Of a stretch of DNA of 51,171 nt, positions 22,703 through 34,552 are shown piece after piece (within the stretch, counting starts at the first letter, position 1; each line of letters starts with the position of its first letter). Position numbers and translations under genes: made by a program. The DNA comes from an uncultured Aeromonadaceae bacterium. Its GTDB lineage: Bacteria > Pseudomonadota > Gammaproteobacteria > Enterobacterales > Aeromonadaceae. The notes under the pieces were generated by a model. The model had not been told where the DNA came from and searched no databases. It was given only the letters and a program-made list of their open reading frames with translations. The DNA lies in the NCBI GenBank assembly GCA_945957385.1, contig CAMFKP010000024.1:1-51171 (forward strand). Direction: 5' to 3'.

Positions 22703-23308
22703 ATGAAGTTGCTAAAACTGATATCACTGCTGGCGCTGGTCTCCTCCTGCGCTTGGGCCGATGATGCCGCGGCCTTACGTCAGCAGCTTGCCAAGATCAG
22801 CCAATTCTCGGCCCATTTCGAACAGACTGTGCTTGATGCTCAAGGCAAGATTTTGCAGAAATCCAGTGGCGAAATGCTGGTAGCGCGCCCTGATCGTTTT
22901 CGCTGGGATACGCGGCAGCCGGATGAAAATTTGATTGTCTCGGATGGCAAGGATGTCTGGGTCTATGATCCTTTCGTCGAGCAGGTATCGGTACTCAAGC
23001 TGGCCAAAGCTATCGAGAATACGCCTTTTCTGTTGATTACTAGCAGCAACCCCCAAATCTGGAAGCAATATCAGGTTCACCAGGATAATGGCAGCTACAT
23101 GGTCACCAGTCGTAGCAAAAATCAGCGTATTGAATCATTGCGCATTGTCTTTGATGAGCAGGGGCGTTTGAGCCGCTTTGAGGTGGATGAATCGCAGGGA
23201 CAGCGTAGCGAGTTTCAGTTGTCGGCTTTTAACGTATCCCCGGCCATCAAAACAGCCGACTTCAGTTTCAAGGTACCCGATGGCGTGACCATTGACGATC
23301 AGCGCTGA
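22703..23308 (+). CDS. lolA: Outer-membrane lipoprotein carrier protein LolA
   Basis: LolA is the periplasmic chaperone that takes lipoproteins from the LolCDE transporter to LolB in the outer membrane. The 201-aa precursor has a signal peptide ending near ALVSSCAWA (about residue 19). The mature part has the family blocks [20 protein letters not shown] and [20 protein letters not shown]. It lies 12 bp after ftsK, and its stop overlaps the rarA start (TGATG), so ftsK-lolA-rarA form one unit as in E. coli. Confidence 0.97.
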   Translation: MKLLKLISLLALVSSCAWADDAAALRQQLAKISQFSAHFEQTVLDAQGKILQKSSGEMLVARPDRFRWDTRQPDENLIVSDGKDVWVYDPFVEQVSVLKLAKAIENTPFLLITSSNPQIWKQYQVHQDNGSYMVTSRSKNQRIESLRIVFDEQGRLSRFEVDESQGQRSEFQLSAFNVSPAIKTADFSFKVPDGVTIDDQR

Positions 23309-24648
23309 TGAGCACGCTTAACCTGGATTTTTCTCCTGACTTCAGGCCGTTGGCCGCGCGAATGCGGCCACAGACTTTCGAGCAATATATCGGTCAGGAG
23401 CATTTGCTTGCGCCAGGCAAGCCGTTACGCCGTGCTCTGGAGGCTGGCCAATGTCACTCCATGATCCTGTGGGGCCCCCCAGGTACAGGGAAAACGACTT
23501 TGGCCGAATTGATGGCACACTATTGCCAGGCTGAAGTGGAGCGTGTTTCCGCCGTGACTTCGGGGGTTAAAGAAATTCGCGCGGCGATAGACAAGGCTCG
23601 AGACAACAAATTCCGTGGTGTCCGCACCCTGCTGTTTGTGGATGAGGTGCACCGTTTCAATAAGAGTCAGCAAGATGCCTTCTTGCCGCATATTGAAGAT
23701 GGCACCATTACATTTATCGGTGCCACGACAGAAAACCCTTCGTTTGAACTGAATAATGCGCTGCTGTCGCGCGCCAGAGTCTATTTGCTCAAGCGGCTTG
23801 ATGAACAGGCTATTACCGCGATTATCCATCAGGCGCTGACTGACCCGAGGGGGCTTGCCGAAGAGCGAATCGTTTTTGATGACGGTGTGCTTCCGGCACT
23901 GGTGCAGCTCGTGGACGGCGATGGACGTAAGGCTCTTAATTATCTCGAGTTGCTCAATGATATGGCTGCAGAGCAACAAGGGATCAAACGCATTGATAAA
24001 TCCTTGTTAGCCGCGGTCAGTGGCGAACGGATGGCCCGCTTCGACAAGCAGGGTGATGTTTACTACGACCTGATTTCGGCATTGCATAAATCGGTACGCG
24101 GTTCAGCGCCTCAGGCCGCTCTTTATTGGTATGCACGGATTGTGGCTGCGGGTGGTGATCCACTGTATGTGGCACGTCGTCTGTTGGCCATTGCTTCTGA
24201 AGATGTTGGTAATGCCGATCCGAAAGCGATGCAGGTGGCGCTCGCCGCATGGGATTGTTTCGAGCGCGTCGGGCCGGCAGAGGGGGAACGCGCCATCGCC
24301 CAGGCGATTGTTTATCTGGCTTGTGCTCCCAAGAGTAATGCGGTGTATCTGGCCTGGAAAGCGGCGCTGGATGATGCACGCAATTTACCCGATTACGATG
24401 TCCCGGCACACTTGCGCAATGCACCGACACGCCTGATGAGTGAGTTGGGATATGGCGCCGAATACCGCTATGCGCATGATGAACCTGGTGCGTATGCCGC
24501 TGGCGAGAGCTTTTTCCCGCCTGAGTTGGCTGGGCGTAGCTATTACCAGCCCACGGATCGTGGACTGGAGAAACAGATTACCCAGAAGTTGGCTTATCTG
24601 TCCGAGCTGGATGCCCTCAGTCCTCGCAAACGTTACCCCGAACAGTGA
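23308..24648 (+). CDS. rarA: Replication-associated recombination protein A (RarA/MgsA)
   Basis: RarA is a AAA+ ATPase related to clamp loaders that acts at stalled replication forks and single-strand gaps. The 446-aa protein has Walker [15 protein letters not shown] near residue 53, Walker [21 protein letters not shown], sensor 1 [13 protein letters not shown], and the C-terminal tetramerisation domain with [20 protein letters not shown]. The start overlaps the lolA stop by one base, so translation is probably coupled. Confidence 0.97.
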   Translation: MSTLNLDFSPDFRPLAARMRPQTFEQYIGQEHLLAPGKPLRRALEAGQCHSMILWGPPGTGKTTLAELMAHYCQAEVERVSAVTSGVKEIRAAIDKARDNKFRGVRTLLFVDEVHRFNKSQQDAFLPHIEDGTITFIGATTENPSFELNNALLSRARVYLLKRLDEQAITAIIHQALTDPRGLAEERIVFDDGVLPALVQLVDGDGRKALNYLELLNDMAAEQQGIKRIDKSLLAAVSGERMARFDKQGDVYYDLISALHKSVRGSAPQAALYWYARIVAAGGDPLYVARRLLAIASEDVGNADPKAMQVALAAWDCFERVGPAEGERAIAQAIVYLACAPKSNAVYLAWKAALDDARNLPDYDVPAHLRNAPTRLMSELGYGAEYRYAHDEPGAYAAGESFFPPELAGRSYYQPTDRGLEKQITQKLAYLSELDALSPRKRYPEQ

Positions 24649-24691
24649 TGCATGGCAGCTCAGGATCAGATTTGATAGACTGCCTAGCTGT

Positions 24692-24725
24692 TGATGCGAA
24701 GGCTCGGAGCCTTCTTGGTGCATCC
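24692..24725 (+). other. Stem-loop in the rarA-serS gap
   Basis: GAAGGCT and AGCCTTC (about 24698-24714) form a 7-bp stem around CGG, and flanking GATGC and GCATC could pair outside it. No T tract follows, so it may be a weak terminator, an RNA-processing site or part of the serS leader. Confidence 0.4.
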
Positions 24726-24765
24726 TACTGACACAGTCGATGTCAGTTCATTCATTGGTGAATAA

Positions 24766-26082
<1,317 letters not shown>

Positions 26083-26093
26083 GTGATGGTATG

Positions 26094-26122
26094 CCAAGGG
26101 CCGCGTTGCGGCCCTTGGTTTA
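26094..26122 (+). terminator. Intrinsic terminator of serS
   Basis: CCAAGGGCCGC (26094-26104) pairs with GCGGCCCTTGG (26108-26118) around GTT, and TTTAT follows. Confidence 0.85.
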
Positions 26123-26217
26123 TGAGCAAATTGACGCTTGCGGTGTCCTGAATTTCCCAAGCAAAGCGCAATCGTTTTTGCTAGAATGCGCCGCAATTTG
26201 ACCCTCCCGGAGTTTCT

Positions 26218-26700
26218 GTGGTCTGGATTGATTTTGCGATACTGGCGATCATCGGGCTTTCGGCCTTGATCAGCCTGATCCGCGGTTTCGTCAAGGAAGC
26301 CTTGTCGTTGTTGACCTGGTTTGCCGCCTTCTTCGTCGCCAGTAATTTCTACGGTGATCTGGCTATCTTCTTCACTTCAATATCGGACTCCCTGATTCGC
26401 AATGGCGCAGCCATTCTGGCACTGTTCATTGCCACGCTGATTTTGGGATCCATCGTCAACTACATCATAGCGACACTGGTCGACAAGACGGGATTATCAG
26501 GAACAGATCGCATGCTAGGGGTCTGTTTCGGTGCCATTCGCGGGGTGTTGATCGTCAGCGCCCTGCTGTTTTTCATGGATACCTTCACCAGTGCCAACAG
26601 CGCTGAGTGGTGGAAAAAATCGGTGTTGATTCCGGAGTTCGGCATCGTCATCGACTGGTTCTTCGAGTTTATGAAACACTCGTCGAGCTTTATCAAGTAA
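26218..26700 (+). CDS. cvpA: Colicin V production protein CvpA
   Basis: CvpA is a small inner-membrane protein, needed for colicin V production in E. coli and linked to envelope and bile stress; its mechanism is unclear. The 160-aa protein has about four hydrophobic segments and the family start [20 protein letters not shown] with [13 protein letters not shown]. It starts with GTG at 26218, six bases after GGAG. purF follows after 39 bp, the conserved cvpA-purF operon. Confidence 0.96.
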   Translation: MVWIDFAILAIIGLSALISLIRGFVKEALSLLTWFAAFFVASNFYGDLAIFFTSISDSLIRNGAAILALFIATLILGSIVNYIIATLVDKTGLSGTDRMLGVCFGAIRGVLIVSALLFFMDTFTSANSAEWWKKSVLIPEFGIVIDWFFEFMKHSSSFIK

Positions 26701-26739
26701 CTGATTTATTTAAACTAGTGACCTCGAGGAAACAAGGAC

Positions 26740-28260
26740 ATGTGTGGTATCGTCGGTATTGTGGGCACCACCCCGGTTAATCAGGCCCTGTATGATGCCT
26801 TGACCGTTCTGCAGCATCGCGGGCAGGATGCAGCGGGTATCGTCACCATCGCTGATGGCAACTTCAAGCAGCGGAAAGCCAATGGTCTGGTCAAGGATGT
26901 CTTTGAGACCCGCCACATGCAGCGGCTGAAGGGTAACATGGGGATTGGTCATGTGCGTTATCCGACGGCGGGCAGCTCCAGTGCCGCCGAAGCGCAGCCA
27001 TTTTATGTCAACTCGCCGTTTGGGATTACGTTGGCGCACAACGGCAACCTGACCAATGCCAAGGATCTGCGTGATCAACAGACACGCCTGGCACGCCGTC
27101 ACATCAATACCACTTCTGATTCTGAGGTATTGTTAAACGTTTTCGCTCACGAGCTGGAGCGCGCTGTCGATATGCCATTGCGCGCGGATGATGTGTTCGC
27201 CGCGGTGAGCCGTGTGCATCGCCAAGTTCGTGGTGCCTATGCGGTGGTGGCGCTGATCATCGGCCATGGCATGGTGGCTTTCCGGGACCCGCACGGTATT
27301 CGTCCGCTGGTGCTGGGGCGGCGCACTAACGATGATGGCAGCATCGAGTACATGGTGGCCTCCGAGAGTGTTGCGTTGGATGTCATTGGTTTTGAACTGA
27401 TGCGCGATGTGGCGCCTGGGGAGGCGATTTACATCTCCGAGCAGGGGCAGTTGTTCAGCCTGCAATGTGCCGATAATCCCAAGTTGGCACCCTGTATTTT
27501 TGAATATGTCTATTTTGCGCGTCCGGACTCCTGTATTGACAAGGTGTCTGTGTATGCAGCGCGGGTACACATGGGGCGCAAGCTGGGCGAGAAGATCAAG
27601 CGCGAGTGGCAAGATCTGGATATCGACGTGGTGATCCCGATTCCAGAGACCTCCTGCGATATCGCGCTGGAGATCGCCCAGTGTCTGGGTAAACCGTATC
27701 GTCAGGGCTTCGTCAAGAATCGCTATATCGGCCGTACCTTTATCATGCCGGGACAAAAGCAGCGCAAAAAGTCGGTGCGCAGCAAGCTCAACGCGATTTC
27801 GTCCGAGTTCAAGGGCAAGAAGGTATTGCTGGTCGATGACTCTATCGTGCGCGGTACGACTTCCGGGCAGATCATCGACATGGCGCGTGAAGCGGGGGCG
27901 GAGAAGGTTTACTTCGCCTCAGCCGCGCCAGAAATTCGCTTCCCGAATGTCTATGGCATCGATATGCCGACCAGTAACGAACTGATCGCATATGGCCGCG
28001 ACGTGGCCGAGATCTGCACGCTGATCCGCGCCGATGGCCTGATTTTCCAGGATCTGGATGACTTGCAAGCGGCGGTACGGGAAGAGAACCCCGAGCTGAC
28101 CCTGTTTGAAACGTCAGTGTTCAATGGCCACTATGTGACTGGCGACGTTGATCAGGGTTATCTGGAATACCTTAATGTATTGCGCAGTGATGATGCCAAA
28201 GCCGTCAGGGAGTGGAGTGAAGGTGTCGCCGATCTGGAACTGTATAACGGCGAGAGCTAA
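26740..28260 (+). CDS. purF: Amidophosphoribosyltransferase
   Basis: PurF makes 5-phosphoribosylamine from PRPP and glutamine, the first committed step of purine synthesis. The 506-aa enzyme starts MCGIVGIVG, so Cys2 is the glutaminase nucleophile after Met removal. The PRPP-binding loop is [18 protein letters not shown] near residues 365-382. It is co-transcribed with cvpA and ends at a clear terminator. PurR control is likely by analogy, but I did not identify a PurR operator. Confidence 0.99.
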   Translation: MCGIVGIVGTTPVNQALYDALTVLQHRGQDAAGIVTIADGNFKQRKANGLVKDVFETRHMQRLKGNMGIGHVRYPTAGSSSAAEAQPFYVNSPFGITLAHNGNLTNAKDLRDQQTRLARRHINTTSDSEVLLNVFAHELERAVDMPLRADDVFAAVSRVHRQVRGAYAVVALIIGHGMVAFRDPHGIRPLVLGRRTNDDGSIEYMVASESVALDVIGFELMRDVAPGEAIYISEQGQLFSLQCADNPKLAPCIFEYVYFARPDSCIDKVSVYAARVHMGRKLGEKIKREWQDLDIDVVIPIPETSCDIALEIAQCLGKPYRQGFVKNRYIGRTFIMPGQKQRKKSVRSKLNAISSEFKGKKVLLVDDSIVRGTTSGQIIDMAREAGAEKVYFASAAPEIRFPNVYGIDMPTSNELIAYGRDVAEICTLIRADGLIFQDLDDLQAAVREENPELTLFETSVFNGHYVTGDVDQGYLEYLNVLRSDDAKAVREWSEGVADLELYNGES

Positions 28261-28277
28261 CCAGAGTGTTCTGCGAT

Positions 28278-28305
28278 AAAAAACGGCCTGCTGGCCGTTT
28301 TTTTA
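28278..28305 (+). terminator. Intrinsic terminator of cvpA-purF
   Basis: AAACGGCC and GGCCGTTT (28281-28300) form an 8-bp stem around TGCT, followed by a run of T. Confidence 0.92.
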
Positions 28306-28509
28306 TTGCTTCATTCCGACGAATCGTCTTCTGCCTTTTTGGAACTTGAATGTTCTTTTGTTCTGCAATAAAGCGGATAAATTGAATGCATTTCACGCTA
28401 ATTTCGCTTTTTCTGGATATTGTTAACGTCACATGGGATAGTGTCGACATTTCCTGTTGCCGTGCTGCGCGGGGAAATATGATGGAATTGCTTAATTCAT
28501 GGAGTGTTT

Positions 28510-29781
28510 ATGCCAGAGAAATCCTCTTCGTTTGTTCAGGGCCCATTGGCGTGGTTGCAACGTACCGGGCTGGTGACGCGTATCGTCATTGGCTTGCTGG
28601 CTGGCGGCTTGTTGGCGGCGGTGGCGCCGCAGTGGGCCAGCATGGCCGGTTTGTTCGGCAGTCTGTTTGTCAGCGGTCTGAAGGCCGTGGCACCGATTCT
28701 GGTGTTATTACTGGTGATGTCGGCGATTGCCGGCCACAAGCAAGGCCAGAAGACCAGCATTCGTCCGTTATTGATCCTTTACCTGTTTGGGACTTTCAGT
28801 GCTGCCGTCGTCGCCGTGGTGGCTTGTTTCCTGTTCCCGTCACACCTGACACTGGTGACAAGTCAGGAGGCACTGACGTCACCAGGTAGTCTGAAAGAGG
28901 TATTGGGAAACCTGCTGTTCAATATCTTCAGTAACCCGGTGAAAGCCATAGCCGAAGCTAACTACATGGGCATTCTGGCGTGGGCGGTGGCTCTGGGGCT
29001 GGCGTTGCGTCATGCCGCAGCGACGACCCGTCAGGCCGTGGACGATTTTGCGCAGGGGGTTTCATCTCTGGTGCGCATGATCATCAGTCTGGCGCCGTTG
29101 GGGATCTTTGGTCTGGTCGCATCGACATTGGCCGATAGCGGCTTTGGTGCCTTGTGGCAGTACGCTCATCTGCTGGCGGTATTGCTCGGCTCCATGCTGT
29201 TTGTCGCCTTGGTAGTCAATCCGCTGATCGTTTTCATCAAGATCCGCCGCAATCCCTATCCGCTGGTATGGATCTGTTTGCGCGAGAGCGGCGTCACGGC
29301 GTTCTTTACTCGCAGCTCTGCGGCCAACATTCCGGTGAATCTGGCGCTGTGTGACAAGCTGGGTCTGCAAGAAGAGACCTACTCGGTTTCGATCCCGTTG
29401 GGCGCGACGATCAATATGGCTGGCGCGGCGATCACGATTACCGTGTTGTCCTTGGCTGCAGTCACAACGCTGGGGATCCAGGTTGATATGGGGACGGCCA
29501 TTTTGCTGAGTGTGGTGGCTACGCTGGGCGCATGTGGTGCCTCTGGGGTTGCCGGTGGCTCCTTGCTATTGATTCCGATGGCGTGCAGCCTGTTTGGGAT
29601 CAGCAATGACCTGGCGATGCAGGTCGTGGCGGTCGGTTTCATTATCGGGGTACTGCAAGACTCTTCCGAAACTGCGCTCAACAGCTCCACCGATGTGCTG
29701 TTTACGGCAGCCGCCTGTCTGGCCGCCCAGGAAACGGCAGAAGGCGCGATGGCGCCGGCGCTCGACTCTGCGGATGCATGA
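28510..29781 (+). CDS. sstT: Serine/threonine:Na+ symporter SstT
   Basis: SstT imports serine and threonine with sodium and belongs to the dicarboxylate/amino acid:cation symporter family. The 423-aa protein has about eight helices and two hairpins; signature stretches are [20 protein letters not shown] (substrate loop) and [21 protein letters not shown] start at ATG 28510, five bases after GGAG; an in-frame GTG at 28504 lies within the ribosome-binding site. It is monocistronic, with a terminator on each side. Confidence 0.95.
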   Translation: MPEKSSSFVQGPLAWLQRTGLVTRIVIGLLAGGLLAAVAPQWASMAGLFGSLFVSGLKAVAPILVLLLVMSAIAGHKQGQKTSIRPLLILYLFGTFSAAVVAVVACFLFPSHLTLVTSQEALTSPGSLKEVLGNLLFNIFSNPVKAIAEANYMGILAWAVALGLALRHAAATTRQAVDDFAQGVSSLVRMIISLAPLGIFGLVASTLADSGFGALWQYAHLLAVLLGSMLFVALVVNPLIVFIKIRRNPYPLVWICLRESGVTAFFTRSSAANIPVNLALCDKLGLQEETYSVSIPLGATINMAGAAITITVLSLAAVTTLGIQVDMGTAILLSVVATLGACGASGVAGGSLLLIPMACSLFGISNDLAMQVVAVGFIIGVLQDSSETALNSSTDVLFTAAACLAAQETAEGAMAPALDSADA

Positions 29782-29813
29782 GTGACACACCTTGCGGTGT
29801 CCTGATAACGATG

Positions 29814-29842
29814 AACTGGCGACCTTGAGTCGCCAGTTTTCG
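29814..29842 (+). terminator. Intrinsic terminator of sstT
   Basis: AACTGGCGAC (29814-29823) and GTCGCCAGTT (29829-29838) form a 10-bp stem followed by TTCGTT. Confidence 0.88.
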
Positions 29843-29985
29843 TTAGGGGATTTGTCAGACTGAGCACGGCGCCGCAATCTTGGCAGACAACGGCCACATT
29901 TTTTGCATCTCATTGTACAAACAGCGAATTTATTCCCATACCATGCCGTCCGGTTTCTTGTTTGAACGCGTATTTAATGAGCGAG

Positions 29986-30459
29986 ATGAAAGCGGCGACG
30001 GGTTTTACACTGATTGAATTGGTCGTAGTCATAGTGCTGTTGGCCATATTGGGCGTGGCGGCGGCCCCCAAACTGATCTCGCTGCGCAAGGATGCGCTGG
30101 TCAGCACCCTGTATGCAATGCGGGCGGCGATAGATACTGCCGGGACACAGACGCTGGCGTTGGCCACGGTGCGCGGCCTGGAAAATCAGGCCAGTGCCAC
30201 CCTCGTCAGCCAGGGGCTGACGATCCCTGTGGTATATGGTTATCCGGCGGGTGGGGTCAGTACAGGGATGGCGGCGCTGATTGAGGCACCGGCTGACGAT
30301 TGGAACCAGCGCGCCAGCATTTATGCCGGCGCCTGGGTCTACTGGCACGGTGCGTTTACCGAGGATGCGGGAACAGTCCAGTGTTATCTGCGCTATCGAC
30401 AACCGATCGCAGCGGGAAACAAACCGGTGATCGAGATTGAAACATCCGGATGCCGTTAG
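29986..30459 (+). CDS. Orphan type IV pilin-like protein (prepilin N-terminus)
   Basis: The product begins MKAATG then FTLIELVVVIVLLAILGV, a standard class III prepilin leader: cleavage after Gly6, Phe+1, Glu+5, then a hydrophobic helix. It continues AAAPKLISLRKDA, typical of MSHA-type pilins. The mature protein is about 150 aa and has one pair of cysteines near the C-terminus (VQCYLRYR and ETSGCR) that could form the D-loop disulfide. I choose ATG 29986 because it gives the usual six-residue leader; ATG 29977 and TTG 29962 are also in frame. No other pilus gene is nearby, so it must use a machine encoded elsewhere. It could be a minor pilin or a pseudopilin. Confidence 0.85.
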   Translation: MKAATGFTLIELVVVIVLLAILGVAAAPKLISLRKDALVSTLYAMRAAIDTAGTQTLALATVRGLENQASATLVSQGLTIPVVYGYPAGGVSTGMAALIEAPADDWNQRASIYAGAWVYWHGAFTEDAGTVQCYLRYRQPIAAGNKPVIEIETSGCR

Positions 30460-30485
30460 CCCAGACAGGACGTAGCTACCAAACA

Positions 30486-30509
30486 AAAAGGCGCCGTCAG
30501 GCGCCTTTT
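30486..30509. terminator. Bidirectional terminator pilin-like gene / satP
   Basis: AAAAGGCGCC and GGCGCCTTTT form a 10-bp stem around GTCA between convergent genes. Confidence 0.9.
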
Positions 30510-30531
30510 CATCATGCAGAGCAGGGGCACA

Positions 30532-31101
30532 TCAATGTTGTGCCGGCTCACCGATCGGCAGCACGGTGCGACCGAACTTCTCATTCAGGACTTCGGCCAT
30601 CGCCAGGTAGATTGCGGAAGCACCACAGATGATGCCTTCGAAGCCGGCCAGGGTGCCGAGGGTGGCATTGCCCAGGAAGTCACGGGCGGCGAGCAGGAAG
30701 AACAGCACAACCAGTGAGCCGAAGACGAATTGCAGAGCCTTCGGGCCCTTCAGGGTGCCGAAGAACATGAACAGGGTGAACATGCCCCACATCAGCAGGT
30801 AGCACCCCATGGCGAACTCATCGGCGGCATCACCCAGACCCAGCTTTGGCAGCAGGATCAGGAAGACCAGGCTGATCCAGAAAAAGCCGTAGGAAGTAAA
30901 AGCGGTCAGACCAAAGGTATTCCCCTTCTTGAACTCCAGAATGCCGGCGATGACTTGAGCCAGACCACCATAAGCCAGGCCCATAGCCAGGATCATGGCG
31001 CTGATCGGCATGAAGCCAGCGTTGTGAATGTTCAGCAGCACAGTGGTCATACCAAAGCCCATCAGACCGAGCGGTGCCGGGTTGGCCAGTTTTTCGTTCA
31101 C
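30532..31101 (-). CDS. satP: Acetate/succinate transporter SatP (YaaH family)
   Basis: SatP is a proton-coupled acetate and succinate channel-transporter of the inner membrane (GPR1/FUN34/YaaH family). It has six helices and the family signature [14 protein letters not shown] near the N-terminus; [16 protein letters not shown] and [18 protein letters not shown] are also conserved. I start at GTG 31101 ([10 protein letters not shown]) because GGAG lies eight bases upstream and the resulting 189 aa equals the E. coli length; the longer frame from 31134 is less likely. Confidence 0.94.
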   Translation of the reverse strand: MNEKLANPAPLGLMGFGMTTVLLNIHNAGFMPISAMILAMGLAYGGLAQVIAGILEFKKGNTFGLTAFTSYGFFWISLVFLILLPKLGLGDAADEFAMGCYLLMWGMFTLFMFFGTLKGPKALQFVFGSLVVLFFLLAARDFLGNATLGTLAGFEGIICGASAIYLAMAEVLNEKFGRTVLPIGEPAQH

Positions 31102-31304
31102 GTTAAAATCTCCAGACAGGTTAGGGAGCGGCAATCCGGTTGCCGCCGGGTTAGGGATATAGCGCGCGGATTCTAGAGGGAAGGCCGCAGACTGACAAGC
31201 TTGCCTGTGAGATGGCGTGGATTAATTTTGTGTTGCCTGCGCGCTGGCTCCGTTCAATGCAATAATGACAGCCAGTTAGGCACGCCTGCTGCCGTGGAGA
31301 GCTT

Positions 31305-32117
31305 ATGAAACATTGCCTGTTGTCGTGGTGGCGTCGCTGTTTTGCTCGCGACGCCAATGCGAACTTTGCCGCAGTGGACTGGGGGCGTCTGTGCCGCCAG
31401 ATCCCGTTACTGCAGGGGCTCAATGGCGATGAACTTGAGCAGTTGCAACGTTTGGCGCTGCAGTTTTTGCGTCAGAAGAGCATCACGCCGCTGGGGGTGC
31501 GTCCGCGTCCGGAGCAGCTGGCCGCTATGGCGCTGCAGGCCTGTTTGCCGATCTTGTATCTGGGGCTGGACTGGTATCGCAATTTTTACGAGATCATCTT
31601 GTTACCGGCCCCGGTCGAGCGCCATGAGGAGCTGGCCTTTGGCGAGGGGTGGCAGGAAGAGGGGAGTTCGCATCTTGGCGAGGCTTGGGAGCAGGGGCCC
31701 GTGGTGCTGGTCTGGCCCGAGGTCCTGCATGACGGCCAGTGGGATGGCTACCATCTGGTGATCCATGAGCTGGTGCATAAATTGGATATGCTGGCCGATG
31801 GTGTTGCCAATGGCATGCCGCCGGAGCGGCCCGGGGTGCCGATTGCGCGCTGGCAACGCGAGTTGGAGACCGTCTATGCCGAGGTGTGTCGTTGCCATGA
31901 GGCGGCACAGGCCTGCTGTCTGGATGAACAGGCCTGTGATGGCCTCGATGAGCTGTTTGCCATCGCCAGCGAGTGTTTTTTCAGTCAACCGCTGGCGTTG
32001 CAGGCGCAGTTTCCCGAACTCTATCGCTTATTGGCGCTGTGGTACCAACAGGATCCGGCGCAACGCCAGCCTCGGGAGACCCGGCGCCGGCATGGTCATG
32101 CGGCGCTGGCCGGCTAG
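31305..32117 (+). CDS. mtfA: MtfA, Mlc titration factor / zinc peptidase
   Basis: MtfA binds and sequesters the glucose-PTS repressor Mlc (DgsA) in E. coli, and has aminopeptidase activity. The 270-aa protein has the zinc motif HELVH (154-158) in LVIHELVHKLDMLADG, and a downstream metal-ligand region DELFAIASECFFSQP. Length matches the family (about 265). No mlc or ptsG gene is nearby. It is divergent from satP. Confidence 0.95.
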   Translation: MKHCLLSWWRRCFARDANANFAAVDWGRLCRQIPLLQGLNGDELEQLQRLALQFLRQKSITPLGVRPRPEQLAAMALQACLPILYLGLDWYRNFYEIILLPAPVERHEELAFGEGWQEEGSSHLGEAWEQGPVVLVWPEVLHDGQWDGYHLVIHELVHKLDMLADGVANGMPPERPGVPIARWQRELETVYAEVCRCHEAAQACCLDEQACDGLDELFAIASECFFSQPLALQAQFPELYRLLALWYQQDPAQRQPRETRRRHGHAALAG

Positions 32118-32120
32118 GGG

Positions 32121-33191
32121 TCAGCTTTTACACAGCCCACCGGGTTGCCGTTGCTCTTGTGGTGGGCACAGCGCGCCTTGCTGCGGTTTTTTCAGCGCAC
32201 ATTGCCCATCCTGCAGGTAGTCATGTACCTGAATTTTGCCGGTCAGGATATCGACGCGTAGCTCTTCAAGCTTGGCGCGCAACGCTGGCGACAGCAGATC
32301 CTGATTTTGTTTGTCCAAGGCCCAGCCGACATAGTCATCGGCCAGTCCGAGGTGACGCGCCCCCGCCTGCCAGGTGCCGGTTTCGCCCTCTTCCAGCGCC
32401 AGATAGGCGGCCAGTGGCAGATTCTTGTACAGCGAGGTCAGCATGGTGCCGGGGTAGAGGCTGTTCTGGTTATAGTCCGAGCCAATGGCCTTGACGCTGG
32501 CATCCGCGGCGGCCTGATACACTCCTTTGCCGGTGCCACGTGCGGCGGCAAACAGGATATCGGCGCCATCGTCGATCAAGCCTTTAGCGACAAAGGTGCC
32601 CTTGGCCGGATCATTGAATGCCATGTTCGGCGTCGAGGTGACATAAGCCTGCTTGATATCGATGCTGGGGTTGGCATAGCGCGCGCCCTGTTCATAGCCA
32701 CAGGCATAGCGGCGGATGGCGGGCAGATCCATGCCGCCAACAAAACCGATGATGCCGGTTTCCGACTCTGCGGCGGCCATGGCGCCGATCAGAAAGGCTG
32801 CTTCCTGTTCATTAAATAGCAAGGAGCGAACATTGGGTTTCGCCAGTTGGGCATCCAGCAACGTAAAACGTGTCTTCGGAAACTCATCGGCGACCGTTAA
32901 CAGACTCGATGGTTCACTATCGCCAACCAGGACAATCGGATTGAAGCCTTGTTTCGCCAGCTCGCGCACCATCTGCTGGCGCTCGGCATTCCCCGCCGGC
33001 TCGCGCTCGGTGACGGCGACGCCCGTCTCTTTGCTAAAGCGCTGCACCCCTTGTTCATACACCTGCTGGTTGATGGCATTGTCATATTTTCCGCCCAGGC
33101 CATAGACGATGGCGGGCTTACTGGCGGCCAGCGCCCAGGCTGGCAGCAACAGACAAAATCCGATGGCAATACGCCGTGTAGCTGAACTCAT
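32121..33191 (-). CDS. BMP-family periplasmic substrate-binding protein
   Basis: This 356-aa exported protein belongs to the BMP/PnrA/Med family, whose members bind nucleosides or other small ligands for ABC uptake. It starts at ATG 33191, seven bases after AAGGAG, giving a signal peptide RRIAIGFCLLLPAWALAA without a lipobox. Family features are VYGLGGKYDNAINQQVYEQG, FNEQEAAFLIGAMAA and GADILFAAARGTGKGVYQAA. The C-terminus is unusual: a Cys-containing tail (DGQCALKKPQQGALCPPQEQ). No permease or ATPase gene is adjacent, so it is an orphan; it could also serve a chemoreceptor or sensor. The ligand is unknown. Confidence 0.87.
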   Translation of the reverse strand: MSSATRRIAIGFCLLLPAWALAASKPAIVYGLGGKYDNAINQQVYEQGVQRFSKETGVAVTEREPAGNAERQQMVRELAKQGFNPIVLVGDSEPSSLLTVADEFPKTRFTLLDAQLAKPNVRSLLFNEQEAAFLIGAMAAAESETGIIGFVGGMDLPAIRRYACGYEQGARYANPSIDIKQAYVTSTPNMAFNDPAKGTFVAKGLIDDGADILFAAARGTGKGVYQAAADASVKAIGSDYNQNSLYPGTMLTSLYKNLPLAAYLALEEGETGTWQAGARHLGLADDYVGWALDKQNQDLLSPALRAKLEELRVDILTGKIQVHDYLQDGQCALKKPQQGALCPPQEQRQPGGLCKS

Positions 33192-33541
33192 GCGTCCTCT
33201 CCTTGGAGTAACCCGACTGCGGTGCGTGACAGGGCGCAGATTGTTGTCGCTTTTGAATCCGTGATCAAGATCGAATTGTGAATCAGCCGGATGTAACGGT
33301 TTCCATTTATTTATTTTTTTAAGCAAGCGTTTTCAATGCCGTAAATAATTACGCCGGCGGCAATCATTTATTTCTCATTCAGCCATCAGCGGGATGAAAA
33401 TAAAACGCTGATAAAATGAAAATAAAAAGTTACGTATTATCTGATGGTTAGGTCAAAACAGCTTGCAGAGGGGAAATAAACTAAGAGGAGAGATGAGCGT
33501 ATTTAGTTGGGCCTGTCATCGTTGACAGGCCCACTATTATC
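33192..33541. other. Intergenic region BMP protein gene / ldhA
   Basis: About 350 AT-rich bases. It should contain the BMP-gene promoter and, at 33509-33532, a hairpin after ldhA. I see no RNA gene or repeat. Confidence 0.5.
33509..33532 (-). terminator. Hairpin downstream of ldhA
   Basis: GGGCCTGTCA (33509-33518) pairs with TGACAGGCCC (33523-33532) in a 10-bp stem, ten bases past the ldhA stop. No T tract follows on the minus strand, so it may act mainly as an RNA 3' end stabiliser. Confidence 0.6.
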
Positions 33542-34531
33542 TTATTCGACTTCGTTACCGTTGGTGGTTCCGGAGGCAAAGGCTTTGACGTTTTCCAACG
33601 TCGTGGTGGCGATCGCCAATAACGCCTCGCGGGTCAGGAAAGCCTGGTGGCCGGTGAACAGCACATTGTGGCAGGCGGAGAGGCGGCGGAACACGTCGTC
33701 GGTGATGACCTCGTTGGATTTGTCCTCAAAGAACAGTTCCTGCTCTTCTTCATAGACATCGAGACCCAGCGCGCCAATCTGGCCTTGCTTCAGCGCTTCG
33801 ATGGCGGCCACGGAGTCCAGGAGTGCGCCCCGGCTGGTGTTGATGATCATCACCCCCTTCTTCATCTTGGCGAATGCGTCGGCGTTGAGCAGGTGATAGT
33901 TTTCCTTGAACAGCGGGCAGTGCAGGCTGATGACATCCGATTCACGGAACAGGGTGTCCAGATCGACATACTCGGCTCCCAGCTCCAGCGCCGCCGGGTT
34001 TTGGTACGGATCGCTGACCAGCAGGCGCATGCCGAAGCCCTTGAGAATACGCAGCGTGGCGATACCGATCTTGCCGGTACCGATAATACCGGCGGTGCGG
34101 CCATGCATGTTGAAGCCGACCAGGCCATCGAGGGCAAAGTTGGCGTCACGGGTGCGCTGATACGCCTTATGAATGCGGCGGTTGAGCGTCATCATCAGGC
34201 CAATCGTGTGTTCGGCCACGGCTTCTGGCGAGTAGGCTGGCACCCGGACAACGCGCAGACCGAGCTCTTTGGCCGCTTGCAGATCCACATTGTTATAACC
34301 GGCACAGCGCATGGCCAACACCTTGGTGCCGTTCGTGGCCAGCTCGGTCAGCACATCGCGCCCCAGATCGTCGTTCACAAACGCACAGACCACAGGGTAA
34401 CCATGAGCCAGACGGCAGGTTTTGAGGTCGAGGCGGACGTCAAAATAATCAACCTTGTAGCCGAACTGGGCATTAGCCAACTCGAAGTGGTCACGGTCAT
34501 AGGCTTTGGCGCTGAACATGGCAATTTTCAT
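33542..34531 (-). CDS. ldhA: D-lactate dehydrogenase (fermentative)
   Basis: LdhA reduces pyruvate to D-lactate with NADH during fermentation. The protein is 329 aa and very close to E. coli LdhA. It has the Rossmann motif GIIGTGKIGIATLRILKGFG, the substrate loop RCAGYNNVDL and the catalytic His in HNVLFTGHQAFLT. I start at ATG 34531 (MKIAMFSAKAYD), seven bases after GGAGG; the ATG at 34534 and an upstream ATG at 34603 are in frame but less well spaced. Its promoter region carries several palindromes, described separately. Confidence 0.98.
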   Translation of the reverse strand: MKIAMFSAKAYDRDHFELANAQFGYKVDYFDVRLDLKTCRLAHGYPVVCAFVNDDLGRDVLTELATNGTKVLAMRCAGYNNVDLQAAKELGLRVVRVPAYSPEAVAEHTIGLMMTLNRRIHKAYQRTRDANFALDGLVGFNMHGRTAGIIGTGKIGIATLRILKGFGMRLLVSDPYQNPAALELGAEYVDLDTLFRESDVISLHCPLFKENYHLLNADAFAKMKKGVMIINTSRGALLDSVAAIEALKQGQIGALGLDVYEEEQELFFEDKSNEVITDDVFRRLSACHNVLFTGHQAFLTREALLAIATTTLENVKAFASGTTNGNEVE

Positions 34532-34552
34532 CATCACACCTCCAAGTAAATA

